From assembly GCA_025667525.1 (NCBI GenBank), contig JANFOE010000193.1:1674001-1738000 (forward strand): DNA of 64,000 bases, read 5' to 3'. Below are positions 22,983 to 31,513 of this stretch, one piece after another; positions within the stretch are counted from its first letter, which is position 1; each line of letters begins with the position of its first letter. The position numbers and the translations under genes were made by a program. The notes below the pieces were generated by a model that saw nothing but the letters and a program-made list of their open reading frames with translations, was not told the origin of the DNA and ran no database searches. Source of the stretch: Glebionis coronaria (Eukaryota; Streptophyta; Magnoliopsida; Asterales; Asteraceae).

Positions 22983-24648
22983 ATCATTGGTGATGTTATG
23001 ACTCCAGTTCAGACTAGAAGATCTCATCAAGGTCTTGGTGGGTTTATTGCTAATATACACAAGAAGGTTGATACCCCTCTTGTGCAAGCATGTTTGTTTG
23101 CATGTTTTCTGTCACAAGAAGAACCCAAGAAAATATTTGATGCTCTCAAAGAACCAAGTTGGGTGGAAGCAATGCAGGATGAGCTTCACCAATTTGCAAT
23201 TCAGGATGTTTGGGAGCTGGTTGATTGTCCCAGATATGTCAGACCTATAGGGCAAGATGGGTTCTCAGGAACAAAAGAGATGAAAGAGGCATTGTGGTCA
23301 GAAACAAGGCAAGGTTAGTGGCTCAAGGTGATACACAAGAGGAGGGGATAGACTATGAGGAGGTCTTTGCACCAGTAGCAAGGATTGAAGCTATTAGGAT
23401 TTTTCTAGCCTATGCATCCTACATGGGCTTCACTTTCTATCAAATGGATGTCAAGAGTGCCTTTCTCTATGGCACCATTGTTGAGGAAGTATATGTAATG
23501 CAACCTCCTGGTTTTGAGGATCCAGAGCATCCAGATAAAGTGTACAGAGTCAAAAAGGCTATGTATGGCCTTCATCAAGCCCCTAGAGCATGGTATGGTA
23601 CTTTGTCTACCTATTTGGTGGACAATGGATTCAAGAGGGGCACATAGATCAGACACTGTTTACCAAGAAGAAAGGCAAGGATGTGTTGCTTGTGCAGGTC
23701 TATGTTGATGATATCATTTTTGGGTCTACTGATCCAAAGATGAGTGAGGATTTCTATAAGCTTATGACAGACAAATTCAAGATGAGTGCTATGGGGGAGA
23801 TGAACTTCTTTCTTGGTTTACAAGTTCAGCAGAAAGAAGATGGTATCTTCATCTTCCAGGATAAATATGTTGCTGAGATCTTGAAGAAGTTTGGCTTTTC
23901 TCCACATGAAAAGAGGGCTACTACTTCTATGGATAGAGAACACCCTTGGGGAAAGATTGGAGATGGGAAAGATGTTGATGTCAGGCACTATAGATCCATG
24001 ATTGGATCCTTGATGTATCTTACTGCCTCCAGACCTGATATCATGTTTGCTGTGTGTGCTTGTGCACGCCATCAAGTGACTCCCAAAGAATGTCACCTTT
24101 ATGCTGTGAAGAGGATCTTTAGGTACCTAAGATGCTATCCTAGTCTTGGTTTGTGGTACCCAAAGGATTCACCATTGGAGCTGATTGCATATTCAGATAG
24201 TGATTATGGAGGTGATAAGTTTGATAGGAAATCCACAACTGGTGGATGTCAGTTTCTTGGGAACAGGTTGATATCTTGGCAATGCAAGAAACAAACAGTG
24301 GTGGCTAATTCTACAACTGAAGCAGAGTATGTGGCTGCAGCTGCATGTTGTGGCCAAGTGTTGTGGATTCAGAACCAGCTGTTAGACTATGGGTACAATT
24401 TCATGCATACTAAGATATTTGTTGACAATAATAGTACTTTATGCATCATTAAGAATCTTGTACATCATTCTAAAACTAAACACATAGAAATTAGACACCA
24501 TTTTATAAGAGATTGCTTTGAGAAAGGTTTAATACAACCAGATAGGGTTGACACTGAGGAGAATGTGTCAGATTTATTAACTAAACCTTTTGATGCTGGG
24601 AGATTTCAATACTTGGTAACAAGTATTGGAATGGTAAATCTCACATAA
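22983..24648 (+). pseudogene. COP1 pol: reverse transcriptase and RNase H (broken)
   Basis: This is the C-terminal half of copia pol. After the TAG at 22980 the frame continues (EPKKIFDALKEPSWVEAMQDEL) until a one-base loss near 23252 shifts it. The next frame (23225-23647) holds [30 protein letters not shown] and [13 protein letters not shown] second one-base loss near 23645 shifts it again. The last frame carries the RT active site VYVDDIIFG (YVDD at 23701-23712), SMIGSLMYLTASRPDI, and the RNase H residues in YSDSDYGG, STTEAEYVAA and FVDNNSTLCI. It ends with HIEIRHHFIRD and TAA at 24646-24648. Two frameshifts and one stop mean no intact pol, though each domain is well preserved, indicating recent loss. 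Confidence 0.93.
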
Positions 24649-24741
24649 TATGTGTTTTTGAGTCTTTTTGTAAAAGTATGTACAGGATGATGCATTGTTA
24701 TTGGTCTTATTGATGATTTAGATTTTCCACTATATTTTTCT

Positions 24742-24862
24742 AACACTGACAAAATTTGCTTGAACGCTGATAAGTGTTTTTGCAACTTTGTCAGCAATAT
24801 AATTGTCTAACACTGACAAAGCTTTCCTCAACGTTGTCATGTGTTATCGGGGCGTTGTCAGC
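24742..24862 (+). repeat. 21-bp-phased motifs in COP1 spacer (first cluster)
   Basis: Motif starts at 24742, 24763, 24784, 24809, 24830 and 24851, with spacing 21, 21, 25, 21 and 21. Cores include AACACTGACAAA, AACGCTGATAAG and GGCGTTGTCAGC. This is noncoding DNA. Confidence 0.85.
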
Positions 24863-25502
24863 AACAATGTTAGTTTTGTGGTTTTCAATCTAAATGTGCA
24901 GATGGTGTTAGCAGTATACCATTGGATACAGAGTTTCTTATGGATCAATGGAGAAGCATTTGGACAAGTTTTTATTTATGGATGATGGTTGGAATGTTTC
25001 ATTCGTATCTTGACATAAATTTTTATGTTCATGCATTATTTTAGCAAACTTTTGTATCATATTTTAAGGGGAGGTTTTAGGAAACTTTAGGATGTTTGGG
25101 TATCCATATAATACTCTTATCACAATTCTAGATTGTGTCCACAAGTGAGTATGAGTTAGTTTTACTAAATCATGAGGCACTGTAGCATGCAAAGTTGATA
25201 TACTATGCATGCTGCCAAGACATTTTTGGCCTAGAATTGGTTGTGGTCTGTTGGGAGACTTGGGAATGATTTTGATATGGGATTTACCTTGGAGTAACAA
25301 GGAATTTTATGAGATAACTTGGTTGTTAAGAGTTTTGGTTAGCAAGGGACACTAGAGGACTGTTATGTCTATCTTGCTTATGCAAGTGTGCATAACTGGA
25401 CAGTGCTTGCCGCCCTATAATAATTATCAGCATTTGGTTATCTTCTCTAGGATAAATTACTTGTTAAGGTCATTTTTCATTTTTAAAACACTTTTATTTT
25501 TG

Positions 25503-25624
25503 TACGCTGACAAGAATTTTCCAAGCGTTGTTGTGACCAAATTGGACGCTGACATGGCTATAGGCAAACGTTGACAAGATTATAGCCGTTGGGCGTTGAT
25601 AGGTTATTTTTGACCGTTGACACT
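25503..25624 (+). repeat. 21-bp-phased motifs in COP1 spacer (second cluster)
   Basis: Motif starts at 25503, 25524, 25545, 25567, 25585, 25592 and 25613, mostly 21-22 bp apart (25592 to 25613 is 21). Cores include TACGCTGACAAG, GACGCTGACATG and AACGTTGACAAG. Confidence 0.8.
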
Positions 25625-26785
25625 CAATGGGACCTACCCAGTTGTTACTTTTTGACATATTTTCAAGCCGTAATTTTAGGAGTTGTTACTTTCATTTAAT
25701 GCATGAGATAACTTATAACTTTTTCAATATTTTCATGATTGATTTTTGAAAATCATTGCCTATTTTTGGGCCAATCACATGCATTCTTTTTCTCTTATAA
25801 ATTTGGCTCCTATTTTAAATAGGGTATCTATAATTATTGTCTAACAATTTTCTCTTATCAACTTCATCTTCTTCACTTAAAATTAACAGCTTTCATCAAT
25901 GGCACCAAAGTTTAAACCAACAGAATTGGAATTGGGGTTCAGATCACAACACAACATGATTGCTTATCTTGAAGCTGATGATGCTCTGTTTCCCCAATAC
26001 ACACAAATGGTGGCGTATTTGAACGCATCCCCATTAAGGTATGCTCTTTCTCATGCACCACTCATTCCAATCACACACATTAAGCAGTTTTGGAACACTG
26101 TCAGTTCCTCAACAGTTAATGGAGTGACCACATTGACTTCTATTGTTCATGGGAGACCTTGGGTGGTTACTGAGGCTTTGGTATGTCAAGCCTTGCATCT
26201 TGATGATGCTGATGGTATAGCCACCCTTACTATAAATGAAATAGAACAAGGGCTTAGGGCTTTGGGATATCCTTTTCCTGATGAAGGTACTCTTAATAAG
26301 TATCATAAGCAGGAATTTCCCCCAGCCTGGAAGTACCTCATACATGTCCCCTTCAATGTTTGAGTCCCAAATGCACTGCACACAATGAGATCAATAGATC
26401 AATTGCTAGTGCTATTGTGTGCATTGCAACAAGGCAAAAATTTAACTATTCTAAAATGATTTTTGAGGGGATGTGTAAAAACAAGGGGAACAAAATGACT
26501 TTAGCTTATCCCCGTTTTCTGCATATGGTTTTTGATGTCCAAGGTTACTGCTCAAGGGATCACAATGATTTTTATAAGATCCCTGAGCAAAAGAAAGCTA
26601 TTTTTATGAAGATGAACTCACCACCCCATAGAGACCTACCTTTAACCCAAGCTATGCTTGCTGTTATTGCAGCAGCACAACCCCAACCAGACCCCCAACC
26701 ACAAATTGACCCTCAACCACAACTTGAACCCATCCCTGAACCTTTACCTTCACCTGAACACATGCAACTTGACCAAGAACCCTTC

Positions 26786-26848
26786 GACGCTGACACATCA
26801 AATGTTGGCGTTGATGTGCCTATTTCCAACGCTGACACACAACCTTTA
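26786..26848 (+). repeat. 21-bp array in COP1 ORF3 (first cluster)
   Basis: Units start at 26786, 26807 and 26828, exactly 21 bp apart. They encode DADTSNV, GVDVPIS and NADTQPL. Confidence 0.9.
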
Positions 26849-27490
26849 CAATCCCAAACACCCCTTAACCAACCCACATCGACCCATTCTTCTACACCAT
26901 CTTCCACACCCCGTGAATATAGGTTGATGAAATGCCAAATGATCACTGGAGTGTTCTCCTCTGGTGGTCCTAGCCATGTAGCAGAGAGAACCACCACCAC
27001 AAGTGTGGCTGGTGACCTGGATGAGGCTGGGACTATTGGTTCTGGCTTAGATGCTGGCCAAGGCAGTCCCACCATCATTAAGTCCTCATCAATGCCCAAT
27101 GAATCTGACTTGGGAGGTCAAATCCCCATTTTAGAAGAGGTCAGACTGGAACCAATGACTCTTTTGGAATTGACGGCAGTCTGCATTAGCTTGCAAAAGC
27201 AATATGCAGACTTAGTACAAGTAGTCAGCTCACAAGGCCTTAAACTCAAGCAATTGAGGGAGAGGATTGTTGTTTTGGAAAGTGATCGTGCTAGGAGGGG
27301 TATGGAGGAATCTTCCAAAGGGGAGGAAGATCCACTAAATCTGAGTGATAAGGGCAGCCATGATGGTCAATCAATGGATGTTGCTGAGGCCCTTACAACT
27401 TTGAAGAAACAAACAGGTTTTGATACGTCCTTAGTCTCTCCCACAAACCTAAATTTATCATTTACAGCTATGTTGAGAGAGGTTACACAA

Positions 27491-27595
27491 GGCGTTGAGG
27501 GAAGATATTTGAGCGTTGACAAGGAAAATTTGGACGCTGACAGAAATATTTTGGGCGCTGATAGAACAAATTTTGGCGTTGACAAACCTGCACAT
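27491..27595 (+). repeat. 21-bp array in COP1 ORF3 (second cluster)
   Basis: Five units start at 27491, 27512, 27533, 27554 and 27575, each 21 bp apart. They encode GVEGRYL, SVDKENL, DADRNIL, GADRTNF and GVDKPAH. Confidence 0.95.
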
Positions 27596-29010
27596 GAAGG
27601 TGATGTATCCCAGTCATCATCTATCATCAAGGAGGTTTCTACTCATGTATCACCATCTACCTTACCAACGATTGCACCATCAGATAGGGGTAAGGGTAAA
27701 ATGGTAGAAGAGATTGTTCCAAAGGATGCAACTCAAGTTGAATTTGATAGAAGATTGGCTGCATAAATCATGGAACATGATGAAAAGGAAAAGTCACCAT
27801 TTGTTGTGACTTCAGAAGAAGGAAGTGATGAAGCTAGCTCAGACTCAAGTGTGATGATTATAGAACCAGAGAGGCTTGAGTATGGTGATGAGTTTGCTAG
27901 GGAAAAGTTGAGAGAATTGAAATTGCAGGTTGACTTTGACATGCCAGAGGTGGTTCAAATGTATCATGCTTGGGAAGACAGATGCATGGAGAATCAAGAC
28001 TTGACCATTTCAGATCAAGTATGGGGTTTGGAGATTCTACTTAGAGTTCAGAAGGATTGCCAGGTAATTTTGAAACACAAGGCAAGCAATATTCTCTCAG
28101 AGTTGAAAAGAGATAGAAGGGAGCTCTACTTTATGTTGCTCAAATGTCATGGAGTTGGATGGACATATCAGAAGTTGAAGGCTTTAACATTTGATGAGTT
28201 GGAAAGCAGGGCTTATCCTATTTGGGTGAGAGTGCAGGAAGCAAACACTCTCAGACTTCTTTCAGATGAAAGAAAGGAGGAACTTGCAGAAGAAATGGAA
28301 CTCAAGAAAGCTATGATTGTTCCCAGGCCAGTGAAGAAGGGAATTTCATTTGAGTTTCCAAAAGATATGGATCCACTATATCCAAGTGAAGCAGTTATAA
28401 GAAAGAGTCTCAAGCTCTCCTCATTAGAAGCTTCAGATATGGTGCAAGTGTTACCCTTAAATTCCAGGAACCCAATTGTGAGCTATGAAGAAGATGAATG
28501 TGGATTCTGGAAGATTGGCAGATTTGGCAAGGAGGTACACACTTTTACCACTCTCATATCTTTGTTTGCAAGTTGTGATAGAGAAGACTTGGTAGACCTT
28601 TGGAGGTTACTGGAGACCAAGTATGAGGCTGAAGCACCAACTTCAGCCAATGGAATAAAACTTTGGACCACATTCAAAAGAATGTGTAGACCAAAAGATG
28701 AGGATCCTGCAATTTGGAAGGATCTTGAAGATGACCTCAGTGGTCTTCAATGGAGGTTATATTCAGCTGCTGGTGTTTACCATTTGAGTTCTACAAAGTT
28801 TGCTGAGTATCTACTTGTGGATGCTCAGTATTTCATATCCAAGGCTATTTTGGAGAAGATGAAGGACACTCAGCTGGAAATAGATTATTCAAGTGACGTG
28901 GCAAAAGATTTGATCAGATTTATTCACTATCAATATGAGAAGGTTTGTAAGATTCCTCCTAGTCCTTAATGCTTATTCAGAAACTTGATCATAAGAGTGG
29001 ATATCAAGTT

Positions 29011-29021
29011 TAGGGGAGGAT
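29011..29021 (+). other. COP1 polypurine tract
   Basis: TAGGGGAGGAT immediately before the 3' LTR; the AGGGGAGGA core is a typical copia plus-strand primer site. Confidence 0.85.
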
Positions 29022-29536
29022 TGTTGGGAATAAATTAAGGCCAGATCACTTGAGCACTGACAAGAACAAAACAAGCGTTGACAAGAACAAAACAAGCGTT
29101 GACAGCTCAAGCGTTGACAAGTTAAAGTCAAGCGTTGACACATTGAAGACAAGCACTGATGGAAGATATATTCTACATGTTTATTATATTCTAGAATACT
29201 TTTAGTAAGGATAGGAACGATAATGTATTTTCTATATTTATCTTTACCTAGAATAGCTGATACGTAGATTATTGTGCAAGGCTTCTTATGTCTATAAAAG
29301 AAGACCTTTAGGTTAAGTTTCATATAAGTTTTCATTCGTAAACATCTTTCATTGTAAGCAAGTTTGATATTGACAATCAAAGTGAAAGTTTGTTTATATC
29401 ATTGTGTGTTCTTGTTTAAGTGTTAAATTCCGCATAACACTTAGATTCATAAAGCATATACAAAGGTTTCTCTACGTGTATTACTTGATCTAATCTCGTA
29501 TACACAAAGCTAATCGATCTAAGTTTGGAATCTACA
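29022..29536 (+). repeat. COP1 3' LTR (515 bp)
   Basis: Copy of 5178-5676 with a TATA box at 29293-29300 and six 21-bp-type units (starts 29053, 29074, 29095, 29110, 29131, 29152). The 16-bp length excess is one 15-bp unit plus one base. It ends in TACA before TTCAT. Confidence 0.96.
29053..29163 (+). repeat. 21-bp array in COP1 3' LTR (about 6 units)
   Basis: Spacing is 21, 21, 15, 21 and 21 bp. One additional 15-bp unit relative to the 5' LTR shows that unit number changes on the time scale of LTR divergence. Confidence 0.95.
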
Positions 29537-29541
29537 TTCAT
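29537..29541 (+). repeat. COP1 target-site duplication, right (TTCAT)
   Basis: Exact repeat of 5173-5177. The ATH1 LTR resumes immediately after. Confidence 0.95.
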
Positions 29542-30487
29542 TTCCCAGTTTTCTTCTTTTCTTTTGTAGGAAGCCAACACCACTAAGGTGTTGGTGATTT
29601 TTCATTTTTGTTGAATCCTTTATCTTGTAAGCTTTTAATCTTTTTCCTTTGATTGTTTAAACCTTAATCATCAATATAATCTTTCTATTTCATCTTGTTC
29701 ATCTTCTCCTTTTATTCAAAGTTTTAAAGTTCTTGTTTGGTTGATTTTGATCTTCTAAAGTCAATGGGTTTTGTATTTTTATGGTTGGGATTTGTTGTTT
29801 ATGGCTAGTAAATGATTAGGGATTAGTTTGGTTTAAATCTTTTGGTTAGATTTGGCTTATTTTGATCAAAAATCAATCTTCCCCTGTTATTTCGGCTTTC
29901 TATTCTTCATTCCCAGTTTATTCCGAATTGCTGATTATTCCGGGTAGCATTGTTATTCCGAATAGCCCAATATTCCGCATAGCATTGTTATTCCGAATAG
30001 CCCAATATTCCGCATAGCATTTTTATTCCGCATAGCATTGTTATTCCGAATAGCCCAATATTCCGCATAGCATTGTTATTCAGAATAGCCCAATATTCCG
30101 CATAGCATTTTTATTCCGCATAGCATTGTTATTCCGAATAGCCCAATATTCCGGATGGCCAAATATTCCGCATAGCCTTATATTCAGAGTAGCACCATTT
30201 ATTCCGTATGATCATTATTCCGCATAATCATTATTCCGAATAGCACCATTTCTTCAGTAAGGTTATTTTACTGTTTAATCATTTAATTGTTTAATTTAAG
30301 TTCAAGTTTGATTTCATTAACTGTTTTTGGTTTAAATATTTATTTACTTCATTTATTTATCTTTTTAATAGAATAGAAAACCAAACCCACTATTTGTCAC
30401 CAAGAACAAATCATTCCACTTTTAGCTGTGATCAATTCGAGAAGATTCCAAGATTAACCTTGAACCCATACAAAAACCCTAGTATCA
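29542..30487 (+). repeat. ATH1 3' LTR, right segment
   Basis: Continuation of the LTR cut at 5177. It holds a T-rich leader, the ATTCCG tandem repeat (29919-30256), and an end region matching the ATH2 LTR end at about 45710-45771 (shared ATCAATTCGARAAGAT block). The right border, CTAGTATCA at 30479-30487, is inferred. Confidence 0.75.
29919..30256 (+). repeat. ATTCCG tandem repeat, 17-18 bp unit
   Basis: About 18 imperfect units alternate between ATTCCGAATAGCCCAAT and ATTCCGCATAGCATTGTT. The array lies inside the ATH1 LTR. ATH2 has a looser ATTCCGAY-rich region at the same relative place (45118-45475). Confidence 0.9.
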
Positions 30488-31513
30488 GTATTCTTTCATG
30501 AATTTATCTTAATTATGAGCTTTTTCTCGCATCACTTGCTAATAAATATATTTGCAATAAATAAGGTTGTACGATTTGAAAAGTTACTTAGCTTCTAGTA
30601 CAAGATCGTTTAAAATTTGCTCGGTATTAATTAGAGTTCATAGCCAAGGCATAACTTATTGAAGCGGGATGCGAAGATTGGCAAGTCCGAAAAGGCCCTA
30701 ACAAGGAATGAGGGGTACATTTTGTTGCTAAAGATCCCAAGTGATGTGAAGAATCATTTATCAAAAATCAATATAAAGGATCGAGACACACGACGAAAAG
30801 CAAATACTCACCTAAAGATCATGGAGAAGTCTATCCAAAAAGGCCCTAACAAGGTATGAGGATAAATAGTTCCAAGTCCTAAAAGGAGGCGGATCGTTGT
30901 ATATCTTAGTCCAAAATAAAGATTGGAAAAAATGAAGAAGTCGTGGTCCAAGTATGAAGAATCTCTCAAAAACTTAAAGTGAAGAAATTCCTATTATAAA
31001 GAGAACACCATAATTTCAAGAACGTCTCTCAAGATTCGAAGTATGAAGTCGCTGCCAAATATCGGTCCGAGAAAGGTCTCAAATCGTGAAGCGAGTTATG
31101 CCAAGATATGAACTTTAAGAGGTCCCGAGAAGCAGTTTTAAAAGATTTTGTCATTTAGCTAACTATTGATTAAATCATCCCACTTTATTTTCAGCCTAAA
31201 TAACTATCGAAATAAGTCAACAATACATCCTCGTGATCATTCAAGACAATCATAAAATATAAGAGATACACCTAGGAATAAAGGAGTCTAAGTGAATAAT
31301 TGGGCCACATGAGTTCGTGTTAGTTTGCTAACATATAATAACAATGATCTCGTTTTTAAGCTTGGTTTGGGGAACATGAAACTTGAGGATGATGAACATT
31401 CATGACAACCAAAACCCCAATGTAAGTCTTTGATTTCTTTACTTATTTTGTACATATTTCTATATTTTTAATTTCCTTAAAGTTTAGTAGTTAATAAAGG
31501 CCAAGGTGGATTA
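30488..31513 (+). mobile_element. ATH2 post-pol noncoding region, left segment
   Basis: This matches ATH1 3540-4620 and the reverse of ATH3 post-pol DNA, including the paired boxes (30686-30713 and 30834-30862). It ends where GYP-B inserts and resumes at 44032 with the same Athila sequence. The upstream parts of ATH2 lie left of ATH1 and outside the window. No coding sequence. Confidence 0.8.
31509..31513 (+). repeat. GYP-B target-site duplication, left (GATTA)
   Basis: GATTA abuts GYP-B and is repeated at 44032-44036. Confidence 0.93.

Larger units (their letters stand above)
24649..25898 (+). other. COP1 spacer between pol and ORF3
   Basis: 1.25 kb with no credible ORF. It holds two further clusters of the 21-bp motif (24742-24862 and 25503-25624). 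A TATA-like AT-rich stretch and a CTTCATCTTCTTCACTT leader precede the ORF3 ATG at 25899. The spacer rules out simple stop-codon readthrough from pol into ORF3. ORF3 would need splicing or an internal promoter; CTAAATGTGCAG at 24890-24901 resembles an acceptor. Confidence 0.7.
25899..28969 (+). pseudogene. COP1 ORF3: extra ORF after pol, function unknown (broken)
   Basis: About 1,020 codons in the position of the so-called env-like ORF of Sireviruses. It starts at ATG 25899 after a CT-rich leader. The N-terminal domain (MAYLEADDALFPQYTQ-like start, then IKQFWNTV, RPWVVTEALVCQALHLDDADGI and an AIVCIATRQKFNYSKMIF block) resembles the N-terminus of ORFs I recall after copia pol in Asteraceae. 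A one-base shift near 26350 breaks it. A Pro/Gln-rich stretch (about 26690-26760) and two clusters of 21-bp repeats form the middle. An in-frame TAA at 27764-27766 separates the C-terminal 400 codons, which continue in the same frame and are rich in charged helices. I see no signal peptide or membrane-spanning segment, so an envelope role is unsupported. Its job is unknown. Confidence 0.8.
5178..29536 (+). mobile_element. COP1: complete Ty1/copia (Sirevirus-like) element, carrying nested GYP-A
   Basis: The element is bounded by TG...CA LTRs and a perfect TTCAT duplication. Without GYP-A and its duplicated target it is about 11.9 kb. The order is 5' LTR, PBS, gag, protease, integrase, RT, RNase H, a 1.25-kb spacer, ORF3, PPT and 3' LTR. 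Integrase before RT is diagnostic of copia. The long gag with two zinc knuckles, the large size and the extra ORF after pol fit the Sirevirus lineage by known architecture. Lineage assignment is an inference without a tree. The two LTRs differ by roughly ten substitutions plus a 15-bp repeat-unit gain and a 1-bp indel, so the insertion is moderately recent. Confidence 0.93.
1..30487 (+). mobile_element. ATH1: Athila-type Ty3/gypsy retrotransposon, 3' part, split by COP1
   Basis: This is the 3' portion of a plus-strand Athila-like element. In order it holds the end of pol, about 1.9 kb of post-pol noncoding DNA, a polypurine tract and a 3' LTR. The LTR is split at 5177/29542 by the COP1 insertion. 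The 5' LTR, gag and protease lie left of the window. Lineage comes from the FMDD form of the RT active site and from protein similarity to ATH3, which has an Asp-tRNA-type PBS. The right end (about 30487) is inferred from where homology to ATH3 post-pol DNA resumes, which marks the host element ATH2. It could be a few bases off. Confidence 0.85.

Noticed and set aside
25899..28969. Host gene in the region after COP1 pol
   Set aside because: Lies between pol and the PPT within the LTR-bounded element and carries the element-specific 21-bp repeat, so it belongs to COP1.
29919..30256. Regular repeats resembling a CRISPR array
   Set aside because: Units are contiguous and imperfect with no unique spacers of constant length; plant LTR context with no cas genes.
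30488..31513. Independent gene or small transposon between COP1 and GYP-B
   Set aside because: The sequence matches Athila post-pol DNA of ATH1 and ATH3 and continues at 44032, so it is part of ATH2.
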